Shown here: positions 24,823 to 32,865 of the stretch, piece by piece | Position numbering within the stretch: position 1 is the stretch's first letter | Layout of the letters: each line of letters starts with the position of its first letter | DNA from: Burkholderia sp. | GTDB taxonomy: Bacteria; Pseudomonadota; Gammaproteobacteria; Burkholderiales; Burkholderiaceae | NCBI GenBank assembly: GCA_031253835.1 | Contig: JAIRVP010000032.1 | Location: 1-64,000, forward strand | Length of the DNA stretch: 64,000 bases | Direction of reading: 5' to 3' | The notes under the pieces: generated by a model | Databases searched by the model: none | Told to the model about the DNA's origin: nothing | What the model saw: the letters and a program-made list of their open reading frames with translations, nothing else | Translations under genes and position numbers: made by a program

Positions 24823-25944
24823 ATGACCTATCTCGCAGATGAACGCATTGCCTTGACGGCAGTGGAGTCCGCTCATATCCGCAAGACGCTCGGCGCGCTG
24901 GCCTACGACCCGGCCGGCGGCGCCGGCTACATCAGCGCGGTGCGCAAGCTCGCGTACAACGCGTTTCCCGACCGCATCGTCGACGCGTTCGACCGTGCGA
25001 AGGCGCCGACCGCCGACGCACACGGTTCGATCGAGATCGACAACCTGCCGATCGACGACGACGTGAAGGGCAGCCCGCGGTTCGAGGAAACCGGCCGCTC
25101 GTTCAAGGCCGGCGTGCTGAGCGAGAACGTGCTGGTCGCACTGAGCACGCTGGCCGGCGAACCGTATTCGATCGCGCACGAAGGCCGCGAGCTCGTGAAC
25201 AACCTGACGCCGCACAAGACGACCGCGCGCGAGTACACGGGCCTCGGCTCCGAGGTCGAGCTGGATTTCCATATCGAGAACGCCGCGCAGGCGCACATGC
25301 CGGAAGGCGATACGTCGCCGTTCGCGCTGCTGCTGCTCGGCGTGCGCAGCGAGGCCGGCGGCGGCCCGTACACGCGGCTCGCCGACGCGCGCCGCGCGCT
25401 GGAGCGGCTGTCGCCGGACGACATCGCGCAGCTGTACGGCGAGCACTACATCATCCGCGTGCCGTACCGGTGGCGCGGCGCCGCGCCGACGCCGCGCGAC
25501 AACACCGACCTGAGCGCCGTGCTGTCGGGGCCGCTCGACGCGCCGCGCGTGACGGTCGCGTTCTATCCGGACATGGTGCTGGCCGTCAACACGCGCGCGC
25601 AGGAGGCGCTGGCGAACCTGTACCGCGCGGTGCGCGAGGTGTCGTTCGGCGTCCAGGTATCGCCGGGCAAGCTGGTGCTGATCAACAACCATTTCACGCT
25701 GCATTCGCGCGACCGCTTCGATCCGCAATACGACGAGAACGATCGCGCGTTCCGCTGGGTGCAGCGCGTGTTCGTCGCACGCAGCCTGTGGAATTTCCGC
25801 TCCTTCACGCCGCTGCAGGCGCGTGTGTTCGATCCGAAGGCGCTGTACGCGGGCGAGTCGCCGCAGGCGACGCAGCCGCCGCGCGTCGCGCAACCGGCGC
25901 CGCAGCGCGCGGCCGCGGCCGAACTCGAAGCGACGCCTGCGTGA
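24823..25944 (+). CDS. Fe(II)/2-oxoglutarate-dependent oxygenase, clavaminate synthase/AsnO-like
   Basis: The 373-residue protein has the facial triad of the CAS-like group: H150-x-E152 in ELDFHIENAAQ and a distal H294 in INNHFTLHSRDRF, whose NN-x4-H-x-R pattern also supplies the arginine for 2-oxoglutarate. AsnO, VioC and clavaminate synthase hydroxylate or desaturate free amino acids or small precursors, using O2 and 2-oxoglutarate. The position next to an exporter and two ATP-grasp ligases suggests that it makes a modified amino acid for the product. The last 40 residues are Pro/Gln/Ala-rich and probably disordered. Confidence 0.85.
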   Translation: MTYLADERIALTAVESAHIRKTLGALAYDPAGGAGYISAVRKLAYNAFPDRIVDAFDRAKAPTADAHGSIEIDNLPIDDDVKGSPRFEETGRSFKAGVLSENVLVALSTLAGEPYSIAHEGRELVNNLTPHKTTAREYTGLGSEVELDFHIENAAQAHMPEGDTSPFALLLLGVRSEAGGGPYTRLADARRALERLSPDDIAQLYGEHYIIRVPYRWRGAAPTPRDNTDLSAVLSGPLDAPRVTVAFYPDMVLAVNTRAQEALANLYRAVREVSFGVQVSPGKLVLINNHFTLHSRDRFDPQYDENDRAFRWVQRVFVARSLWNFRSFTPLQARVFDPKALYAGESPQATQPPRVAQPAPQRAAAAELEATPA

Positions 25945-26038
25945 AAGGCCGGGCGGGGCGGCGACGTGCACGGCTCATCGCCTGCCCCAGCGCGCGTGTG
26001 CCCGACGCATCATCGAATAACAAAGGATTGCACAAGAC

Positions 26039-26977
26039 ATGAGAAGAACGACCTTTCCCGTTGCGCGCATCGCTCGCGTGCTGGCCGCGATCCTGATCGG
26101 CGGCAGCGTCGCGGCGCAGGCCGCGACGTTCGACCTGAGCCCCGAGCAGCCGGGCCGGCTGCGCGGCGCCGCGAGCCCGGCGGTCGAGCACGCACTGCCG
26201 GGCAGCTTCAAGTTTGCCGAAGCGAACACGCTGACGATCGGCATCGCGCCGAACCTGCCGCCGCTCAGCACCTATGCGACGGATGCACGGACGGTCGTCG
26301 GCTTCGATCCCGATCTCGCGCAGCTCATCGCGGACAGCGTCGGCCGCAAGCTGAAGATCGTGCCGCTCGCGTGGGCCGACTGGCCGCTCGCGCTGCAGTC
26401 CGGCAAGGTCGACGCGGTGATCTCGAACGTGACGGTCACCGAGCAGCGCAAGGAGAAATTCGACTTCTCGACCTACCGGAAGGATCAGCTCGGGTTCTAC
26501 GTGAAGAACGGCAGCAAGCTCGCCGCGATCCGCGAGCCGAAGGATGTCGCCGGGCTGCGCGTCGTGACCGATTCGGGCACGAACCAGGAAAAGATCCTGC
26601 TCGAATGGAACCGGCAGAACGTCGCGCGCGGCCTCGCACCGGTCGAGATCCAGTACTACCCGGACGCGGCGGAGCGCTGGGTCGCGCTGCAGTCGGGCCG
26701 CGTCGATACGATCTTCAGCGTGAATTCGATGCTTGCGTACCAGGCGTCGTTGCGCGGCGACGCGAAGCTGATCGGCACCGTGAGCGGCGGCTGGCCGCGC
26801 ACCGCGGATATCGCGATCACGACGAGGAAGGGCAGCGGGCTCGCCGATCCGCTGACGCTCGCGATCAATGCGCTGATCGCGAACGGCAGCTACCGGAAGG
26901 TGCTCGGCCGCTGGAGTCTCGACGCCGAAGCGATCGACCAGTCGCAGACCAATCCGCCAGGGCTGCCGCGCACCTGA
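26039..26977 (+). CDS. Family-3 amino-acid-type ABC substrate-binding protein
   Basis: The 312-residue protein has a signal peptide (cleavage near AAQAAT, residue 29). The amino-acid-binding fold follows: LTIGIAPNLPPLSTYATDARTVVGFDPDLAQLIADSV, QSGKVDAVISNVTVTEQRKEKFDFSTY and the hinge LRVVTDSGTNQEKILLEWN. It acts in the periplasm, but no permease or ATPase is adjacent. It follows the oxygenase on the same strand (gap 94 nt), so it may import the amino acid used by the cluster or recapture the product (inference). An AAAGGA precedes the ATG. Confidence 0.87.
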   Translation: MRRTTFPVARIARVLAAILIGGSVAAQAATFDLSPEQPGRLRGAASPAVEHALPGSFKFAEANTLTIGIAPNLPPLSTYATDARTVVGFDPDLAQLIADSVGRKLKIVPLAWADWPLALQSGKVDAVISNVTVTEQRKEKFDFSTYRKDQLGFYVKNGSKLAAIREPKDVAGLRVVTDSGTNQEKILLEWNRQNVARGLAPVEIQYYPDAAERWVALQSGRVDTIFSVNSMLAYQASLRGDAKLIGTVSGGWPRTADIAITTRKGSGLADPLTLAINALIANGSYRKVLGRWSLDAEAIDQSQTNPPGLPRT

Positions 26978-26996
26978 GTGACGCGCGCGGCGCCGC

Positions 26997-27887
26997 TTAC
27001 GCAATCGGCCACTGCAGGATCACGATCCCGTCGTTGAAATCGTTGTCGGCGCCGTCTTCGGCACCGAGCCAGCCGAGCCAGACCGTATCGCCGGCGGACA
27101 GCGGCGCGAGCCGTGCATCGGTCGCGGATTTTTTGCCGTTGGCCGACGCGTCGATCCGGATCCGGCCGCCCTGGGAGTTCAGCGTGAACTGCCTGACGCC
27201 GTCGTCGCCGTTGCCGGCGAACGACGCGGCCGGCTCGAGTGCATCGTCGATGAACAGCTTCAGGTCCTGCCGGTCGGCGGCATTCGCGTAGAAGGTCGCC
27301 TTGAAATCGGTATTCGGCGGCAGCGCGAAGTTGCCGTTGCGGTCGGACGACGGCTTGAAACCGGGCTGCTTCGTGTCCGGCCGGCTGCCGGCGATCTCGA
27401 TCGTCGTTTCCCAGCGGAAGTAGCCCGACACGGCGCCGTCGCGGTCGAGCACCGCGAAATCGGCCGTGCAGGCGGTGGTGCCGGCGGCCAGCACCTCGCT
27501 GCGCCAGACATGGTCTTTCATCGGCCGGCACGCCGGCTGAAGCAGGTCGTCGCCGTCCGGCACCGGCGTGGCGGCATCGCGGACTTCCGCTTCGATCGGC
27601 GCGACGATGCCGGCGTCCTTCAGCGCGAACCGGACGAACAGCACGCTCACCTCGGCGCGCAGCGCCAGCGCGGTTTCGCGCAGATGAAGCGTGTCGCCCG
27701 GCTGCAGGCCGGCGAAGAACCGGCTGTCGTTGTGACCGAGCTGGCCGGTATCGCCGGGGCTGATCACGTAGATGTGCCGGCCGTCGATCACGGTCGGCGC
27801 ATCGGCGTTCCTGCTCGCATCGGGATAGGCCGACAGCAGCGTGACGGCGTCGACGATCGCGAGTACATCGCAACGAAGACCAGGCAT
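26997..27887 (-). CDS. PixA/AidA-domain protein fused to a PA-IIL-type lectin domain
   Basis: The 296-residue protein has two parts. Residues 1 to about 175 match the PixA/AidA inclusion-body family (DVLAIVDAVTLLSAYPDA, then HIYVISPGDTG and LHLRETALALRAEVSVLFVRF). Residues about 183-296 match the calcium-dependent PA-IIL/BclA lectin fold: FALPPNTDFKATFYANAADRQ with the sugar-loop triad A203-A204-D205, and the calcium loop E277-D278..D281..D283..N285-D286 (EDGADNDFNDG). The Ala-Ala-acidic triad is like that of mannose-binding BclA. The chain ends WPIA, whereas PA-IIL ends in glycine, whose carboxylate completes the partner's calcium site. It lies 70 nt downstream of the single-domain PixA gene. 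Confidence 0.88.
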   Translation of the reverse strand: MPGLRCDVLAIVDAVTLLSAYPDASRNADAPTVIDGRHIYVISPGDTGQLGHNDSRFFAGLQPGDTLHLRETALALRAEVSVLFVRFALKDAGIVAPIEAEVRDAATPVPDGDDLLQPACRPMKDHVWRSEVLAAGTTACTADFAVLDRDGAVSGYFRWETTIEIAGSRPDTKQPGFKPSSDRNGNFALPPNTDFKATFYANAADRQDLKLFIDDALEPAASFAGNGDDGVRQFTLNSQGGRIRIDASANGKKSATDARLAPLSAGDTVWLGWLGAEDGADNDFNDGIVILQWPIA

Positions 27888-27957
27888 GAGCGCTTCCTCC
27901 GCAACAAGGGAATGACGCGGGCGACCGCCGCGCGGCCGCCCGCCTGCCGCGAACGGA

Positions 27958-28461
27958 TCAGTTGTGGATCGAAATGAACGGATCCCACTGGTAGCAGCCC
28001 AGCGACTGGCAGTTGCGATCGATGATCTGGAAGAAGAAGTGGTAGGTCACGCGACCTTCCGACAGCGTTTCCGACGACCAGTAATAGTTGTCGACCTTCT
28101 GGCAGGTCGGCGTCGACGGCGAGCTCGGGTTCGGAATCGGGATCGATGCGGTGGCCTTGCGCGGCGTCGGCGGCGAGATCAGGTCCTTGCCCTGGTTCGC
28201 GATGAAGCCGTAGAAGATCACCTGCTTTTCGAAGCCCAGCGACAGGCTCGTTTCGCGCCAGCGGATCAGGTCGCCGACCTGCGCTTTCAGGTCGAGCTCG
28301 CCACCCGCCTGCCCGGAAACCACGTTGTCCTGGTTGGTGACCATGTACACGTGCTTCCAGTCGATCAGCGTCGGGTTTTTAGGGTCCCGGCTGGGATTCG
28401 GATATTTCTGGAGAATGGTTTCGGTATCGAACGAAACGAGCACATCGGTAACGCGTGACAT
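27958..28461 (-). CDS. aidA: PixA/AidA inclusion-body family protein
   Basis: The 167-residue protein is a single PixA/AidA domain. It begins VTDVLVSFDTETILQKYPNPS, then has HVYMVTNQDNVVSGQAGGELDLKAQVGD, RWRETSLSLGFEKQVIFYGF and a C-terminal FFFQIIDRNCQSLGCYQWDPFISI. AidA of B. cenocepacia is a quorum-regulated protein needed for nematode killing, and PixA of Xenorhabdus forms crystalline inclusions. Here it precedes the lectin fusion and has a CepR-like lux box about 150 nt upstream, consistent with quorum control. The symbol is by family resemblance; paralogues exist in the genus. Confidence 0.85.
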   Translation of the reverse strand: MSRVTDVLVSFDTETILQKYPNPSRDPKNPTLIDWKHVYMVTNQDNVVSGQAGGELDLKAQVGDLIRWRETSLSLGFEKQVIFYGFIANQGKDLISPPTPRKATASIPIPNPSSPSTPTCQKVDNYYWSSETLSEGRVTYHFFFQIIDRNCQSLGCYQWDPFISIHN

Positions 28462-28780
28462 AGCAGCTCCCGTTTGAAGTAATGGGACTTATCGTTGCGC
28501 GAATTGCTTCGTGCCGCTGCCATCGCCTTGTGCCGCAAGGCTTTGATCCGGAATCGGCAGGTGCTGAAGCAACGGCGAGTGCAGATTATCCCGTTCGGTT
28601 AATTCTGGAAGCTGTAAAAGTAAACAGGTCGTTAAAATGATTTCATACGGTAATTTTAAAACCGGAATCAATTGATCCGATGCGTTACATAAATATAACG
28701 ACATTGAATTTGTTAATTGCTTGGCCGATTGTTTTCGGAACGGGACAGAAAACGGGGCGGGATGGTTTTCAGGCAGCGGC
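28462..28780. other. AT-rich promoter region upstream of the aidA-type gene
   Basis: About 320 nt, clearly lower in GC than the flanks, between the PixA gene and the gtrA stop. It contains a lux-box-like sequence (28612-28627) and no gene. The PixA/lectin transcript should start here. Confidence 0.55.
28612..28627. promoter_or_regulatory. lux/cep-box-like element
   Basis: CTGTAAAAGTAAACAG has the CTG..CAG dyad of LuxR-type operators and, from memory, differs at three of 16 positions from the core of the cepI lux box (CTGTAAGAGTTACCAG). It lies about 150 nt upstream of the aidA-type start. A LuxR-family regulator such as CepR or CciR would be the expected binder. Confidence 0.55.
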
Positions 28781-29164
28781 TTACCGGTACGTCCACAGCC
28801 GGTGCAGCACGAACGTCGTCGGCGGGATCAGCAGCGCGATCGCGACGATGCTCATCCCGCGCGACAGGTCGAGCGCTTCGGCGCCGCGCGCGAGCAGCAT
28901 CGTCTCGGCGAAGCCGGCCAGCGTCACGGCGAGAAAGCGCACCGCATTGCGCGTGCGCATCGTCGACGAGAAGCTCCACAGCGTATTTGCGAGATACGAG
29001 AAGGCCGTCGCGCACAGGAAGGCAACCGCATTCGCGGCGACCAGCGTCGCATCGAACAGCGCGAACAGCGCCGCGGCGACCAGCGTGTGGATCGCGGTCG
29101 AGCAGAGGCCGGACACGCCGAAGCGCACGAGCCGCATGCGTTCGGCGTAGAGCAGGTCGATCAT
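28781..29164 (-). CDS. gtrA: GtrA-family membrane protein (polyprenyl-linked sugar flippase type)
   Basis: The 127-residue protein has four membrane helices and the GtrA pattern: LVRFGVSGLCSTAIHTLVAAAL, then VANAVAFLCATAFSYLANTLWSF, then RFLAVTLAGFAETMLL, ending LHRLWTYR. GtrA proteins are thought to flip a polyprenyl-phosphate sugar made by GtrB. It is the last gene of a four-gene minus-strand operon, 15 nt after gtrB. Confidence 0.88.
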   Translation of the reverse strand: MIDLLYAERMRLVRFGVSGLCSTAIHTLVAAALFALFDATLVAANAVAFLCATAFSYLANTLWSFSSTMRTRNAVRFLAVTLAGFAETMLLARGAEALDLSRGMSIVAIALLIPPTTFVLHRLWTYR

Positions 29165-29179
29165 GGCGGCTCGCGTGCG

Positions 29180-30223
29180 TCAGCGGGAGCCGATCCGTGC
29201 GCGGGTCGGCTGCACGCGGCGGCGGGCGGCCAGGCGGCGCGCATCGCGCGCAACCGGGAGCTGGATCACCTTGCCGTGCACCTGGTAGCGGCGGCGGATC
29301 AGGTACACGGGCCGTTGCTTCGACTCGTCGTAGATCCGCCCGACGTATTCGCCGACGACGCCGATCCCGATCAGCTCGATGCCGCCGATGAACAGCGTGA
29401 CCGAGATCAGCGACGCATAGCCGAGTACCGGATTGCCGAACAGCAGCGTGCGGAAGATGATGAACGTGCCGTACAGGAACGCGAGCGCGGCGATGCCGAC
29501 GCCGATGTAGGTCCAGCTGCGCAGCGGCACGGTGCTGAAGCTGGTGATGCCTTCCAGCGCGAAATTCCACAGCTTCCAGCCCGAAAACTTCGAGTGCCCG
29601 GCGCTGCGCGGGTCACGCTGGTATTCGACGATCACGGTCTTGTAGCCGACCCACGCGAACAGCCCCTTCATGAAGCGGTGCCGTTCGGGCAGGCTGCGCA
29701 GCGCATTCACGACCTTGCGGTCCATCAACCGGAAATCGCCGACGTTCTCCGGCAGCTTCACGTCCGACAGCAGGTTGTGCACGCGGTAGTAGATCGCGGC
29801 GGCGGTACGCTTCGCGAACGAATCGCACGCACGGTTGCTGCGTTTCGCCGCCACGACTTCCGCGCCGTCGCGCCAGTGTTCGATCATCACGGGGATCAGG
29901 CTCGGCGGGTCCTGCAGGTCGGCGTCGAGCGGAATCACCGCGTCGCCGGTGGCTTCGTCGAGGCCGGCCGTGAGCGCCGCCTCCTTGCCGAAGTTGCGGG
30001 TGAGATCGATCACGCGCACGCGCCGCTCGGTCGTGCTGATCCGGACCAGGCGCTCGAGCGTGTCGTCGCGGCTGCCGTCGTTCACGCAGACGATCTCGAA
30101 GCGGATCGCGTCGATGGCCGTCAGCAACGGCATCACGACGTCGAAGAAGCGCTCGACGGCCTCGCCTTCGTTATAGAACGGCACGACCAGCGAAACGAGC
30201 GGTGTATAGAGTGATTCCCGCAT
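29180..30223 (-). CDS. gtrB: GtrB-type polyprenyl-phosphate glycosyltransferase (GT2)
   Basis: The 347-residue protein has a GT2 domain (VSLVVPFYNEGEAVERFF; VCVNDGSRDDTLERL; IPLDADLQDPPSLIP) and two C-terminal membrane helices, the usual layout of bactoprenol glycosyltransferases that load a sugar onto undecaprenyl phosphate on the cytoplasmic face. The segment SAGHSKFSGWKLWNFALEGITSFST is family-typical. The C-terminus has an extra basic tail (ARDARRLAARRRVQPTRARIGSR). GGGGAG precedes the start. It acts with GtrA and probably supplies the lipid-linked donor for the two GT87-like genes upstream. Confidence 0.92.
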   Translation of the reverse strand: MRESLYTPLVSLVVPFYNEGEAVERFFDVVMPLLTAIDAIRFEIVCVNDGSRDDTLERLVRISTTERRVRVIDLTRNFGKEAALTAGLDEATGDAVIPLDADLQDPPSLIPVMIEHWRDGAEVVAAKRSNRACDSFAKRTAAAIYYRVHNLLSDVKLPENVGDFRLMDRKVVNALRSLPERHRFMKGLFAWVGYKTVIVEYQRDPRSAGHSKFSGWKLWNFALEGITSFSTVPLRSWTYIGVGIAALAFLYGTFIIFRTLLFGNPVLGYASLISVTLFIGGIELIGIGVVGEYVGRIYDESKQRPVYLIRRRYQVHGKVIQLPVARDARRLAARRRVQPTRARIGSR

Positions 30224-30247
30224 GATGACTCCCCTTGTCCTGTCGCT

Positions 30248-31627
30248 TCACCGGTCGGCGCCGATGGTCCGGCGGCCGGTGCGGCGCATTTCGTACGCCG
30301 GGCGGTGGTGCGGCCGGACCGGATGCGCAAACCCGGTCTCGGTCGAGTGGTCGCGCGCGTCGGGCATCGACGGCACGTCGTGTCTTTCCTGCGCGATCCG
30401 GCTCACGAGCAGCGCGAGCGACGCCAGCGTGACGAGCGGCATGAACTGGAACGGCAGGTGCGGCATGAGCGCGAGGCCGGCGAGCGGCATCAGCCACAGC
30501 AGCATCAACCATTCGCGATCGAAGCGCCGCCAGCCGTGGGTCCACGCATAGCGCGCGTACCACGCGATCACGAGGCCGTACCAGGTCAGGTCGTAGTCAT
30601 ACAGGTAAGGGCTGACGAGCAGGCATGCGCATACGAGGGTCGCGGCGCGCAGCGCGTACGAACAGGCGCCGCGCCACGCGTAGACGACGGCGATCGCGGC
30701 CGCGGCGGCCGACAGCAGTTGCAGGCCGCTTGCGACATGGGCCGGCCAGCCCGCCATCGTGGCCAGCGCGAAGACGGTCGGCATCCGCGCGAGCTTGGCG
30801 TGGCCCGCACCGACGATCTGGTAGACGTGGTGCATCTCGTGCGCGAACGCGAGCCATGAGTCGGCGCCGAATGCGAGCGTCGCGAGTGCGGCGCAGCCGG
30901 CAATCGCCGCGGCCCATGCGGCCAGCGCGCGCCATTGGCCGGCGCACAGCAGCGCGAGCGGGAACAGGACGGCCATCTGCGGCTTCATCATCAGCATGCC
31001 GAAGCAGATGCCGGACCAGACAGGGCGGCGATTCAGCAGCAGCAGGCCGAGGCCGCCGAGTGCGGCGGTCAGCAGGCTGGTCTGCCCGACGATCAGCGTC
31101 ACGAACGCGGCAGGAAAGGCCAGCGCACACAGCCAGGCGGTGCCGCGCTGCACGGTTGCCTGAACGACGGCAGCGAACAGCACATAAGTGACCGCGAGCC
31201 AGAGCACGACCGCGAGCGTGTACGGCAGCCAGCCGAGCGGAAAAACCAGTAACAGCATGCTGGGCGGGTAGAGCCACAGCAGCGCGCCGTCGTCGAGGCT
31301 CATCGACGGAACCGCGCGGTGCTGGATCTCGAACAACGCGTGGAAATTCCAGACGTCGGCGGCGTGCCCGTGTGCGGCGAGCCATGCGGCGCTCCAGATC
31401 GCCGAGAAATCCTGCGACAGCGGGACCCGCGCGGCGGCAGGGTGCAGGAACAGCCGCGCGATGTAGATGCCGATGAACAGCAGTTCGGTCAGCAGCGCCG
31501 CGCCCGCATAGACGCGTACGCGCTGGCCGTTGAGCCAGTGCGGGTAACGGCGCGGGCCGGCGATCGGCAGTTCCGGATGCGCGTTCATCGCAGGGTGCGC
31601 GTGGCGCATGGAAAGGGGCATCTTCAT
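30248..31627 (-). CDS. GT87-like (DUF2029) membrane glycosyltransferase, second copy
   Basis: The 459-residue multi-pass protein resembles polyprenyl-phosphate-sugar-dependent GT-C mannosyltransferases of the DUF2029/GT87 family. It has FSAIWSAAWLAAHGHAADVWNF, LYPPSMLLLVFPLGWLPY, LIVGQTSLLTAALGGLGLLLL, GMLMMKPQMAVLFPLALL and LVSPYLYDYDLTWYGLVIAW. The acidic loop near the first membrane-exit helix (QDFSAIW) is the usual catalytic site. Its start overlaps the stop of the preceding paralogue (TGATG), so translation is coupled. The acceptor (glycolipid, polysaccharide or protein) is unknown. Confidence 0.85.
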   Translation of the reverse strand: MKMPLSMRHAHPAMNAHPELPIAGPRRYPHWLNGQRVRVYAGAALLTELLFIGIYIARLFLHPAAARVPLSQDFSAIWSAAWLAAHGHAADVWNFHALFEIQHRAVPSMSLDDGALLWLYPPSMLLLVFPLGWLPYTLAVVLWLAVTYVLFAAVVQATVQRGTAWLCALAFPAAFVTLIVGQTSLLTAALGGLGLLLLNRRPVWSGICFGMLMMKPQMAVLFPLALLCAGQWRALAAWAAAIAGCAALATLAFGADSWLAFAHEMHHVYQIVGAGHAKLARMPTVFALATMAGWPAHVASGLQLLSAAAAAIAVVYAWRGACSYALRAATLVCACLLVSPYLYDYDLTWYGLVIAWYARYAWTHGWRRFDREWLMLLWLMPLAGLALMPHLPFQFMPLVTLASLALLVSRIAQERHDVPSMPDARDHSTETGFAHPVRPHHRPAYEMRRTGRRTIGADR

Positions 31628-32865
31628 CACGACTCCCGGGGCGCGCGCTGCGCAGTGCGGCGCACGACGACGAACAGTACGGCGAGGAGCACGACCGGAC
31701 CGATCTGCGGCAGCTTGAGCAACCGGTTCAGCATCTCGAAGATCGGCAGCAGCCACGCGAGCACGATCACGCCCTGGTCGCCGGGCAGCCAGCCTTCATC
31801 GAGACCGTAGGCGATGAGGCAGAAGATCGCGATACCGAGCCAGGTCAGCTCGTAGTGCCACAGATACGGCGTCGTCAGCAGCGTGGCGACCGACAGCGCC
31901 GCGGCACGCAAGCGCATGTCGGGCGTGCGGCGCCAGACGTCGATGGCCGCCGCGATCGCGAGCACCGCGATCGCGGCTTGCGCGGCCAGCGCGACCGGCA
32001 CCGTCATGCCCGCGAGCCGAAGCGCGGCGAACGGCGTCGGCGAAGCCAGCCAGTACGACGGAAGCATGAAATGCTGGGTACGCACCGTCGATACGGCTTC
32101 GCTCAACCCGTGCAGCGCACCCGTGCCGGTCAGCGCGATTCCGGCCGCCGCGAACAGCGTGGCGGTGATGGCCGCCGCGCCGAACGCGCGCCATGCACGC
32201 GTCGCGATCAGCACGAACGGGAAGACCACGGCCAGCTGCGGCTTGATCGCGAGCAGCCCGATCAGCACGCCGGCCGCGACCGGGCGCTTGCCGAGCAGGT
32301 GCAGCGCAAGCGCGGCGACGCCGGCGGTCAGGATGCTGTTCTGCCCGAACAGCGCGGACAGGCACACCGCGGAATACGCGACCATCACGAGCGCCGCGGC
32401 GCGCGGCACGGGAAGATGCGCGCGCAATCCCGACAACCGCGAGACGGCGAGCGCGTAGCATAAAAGACTGCCCGCGGAAAAGAGGAAGTAAGCGGGCAGG
32501 AAAGGCACAAGGGCAACCGGCGCGATGAACAGCAACATCGTCGGCGGATAGAGCCAGGGAAGCGGCCGGTTTTGCAGATACGCACCGAAGTGCGCGAACT
32601 CGGCCTGCAGGAATGAAGGTGCGTCGTAGGCCGATGCGGCATGGCCTTGCAACACGAGATGCGAAGCGGTCCAGAAGACGGAGAAGTCGAGGCCGGGACG
32701 GGCGGTGCCGTTCGACGTGAAGCCGTCGGTCACGATGCCCCATACGACCAGCAGCGATGCGAAGAGCATCAGCATGATGCAGCTGTACGGAATGATCCGG
32801 TCGGCTGTCAGCCATTGAGCACAGCGTATGGCGCGATCGCGCGTTTCACGATTGGCTGTGTACAT
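31627..32865 (-). CDS. GT87-like (DUF2029) membrane glycosyltransferase, first copy
   Basis: The 412-residue protein is a paralogue of the following gene and shares the same landmarks: LDFSVFWTASHLVLQGHAASAYDAP, LYPPTMLLFIAPVALVPFLPAYFLF, LFGQNSILTAGVAALALHLL, GLLAIKPQLAVVFPFVLI and LLTTPYLWHYELTWLGIAIF. Two adjacent paralogues suggest two different linkages or a heteromeric enzyme. I chose the ATG MYTANRETR; the 55 residues before it look non-coding. It heads the operon that ends with gtrB and gtrA. Confidence 0.85.
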   Translation of the reverse strand: MYTANRETRDRAIRCAQWLTADRIIPYSCIMLMLFASLLVVWGIVTDGFTSNGTARPGLDFSVFWTASHLVLQGHAASAYDAPSFLQAEFAHFGAYLQNRPLPWLYPPTMLLFIAPVALVPFLPAYFLFSAGSLLCYALAVSRLSGLRAHLPVPRAAALVMVAYSAVCLSALFGQNSILTAGVAALALHLLGKRPVAAGVLIGLLAIKPQLAVVFPFVLIATRAWRAFGAAAITATLFAAAGIALTGTGALHGLSEAVSTVRTQHFMLPSYWLASPTPFAALRLAGMTVPVALAAQAAIAVLAIAAAIDVWRRTPDMRLRAAALSVATLLTTPYLWHYELTWLGIAIFCLIAYGLDEGWLPGDQGVIVLAWLLPIFEMLNRLLKLPQIGPVVLLAVLFVVVRRTAQRAPRES

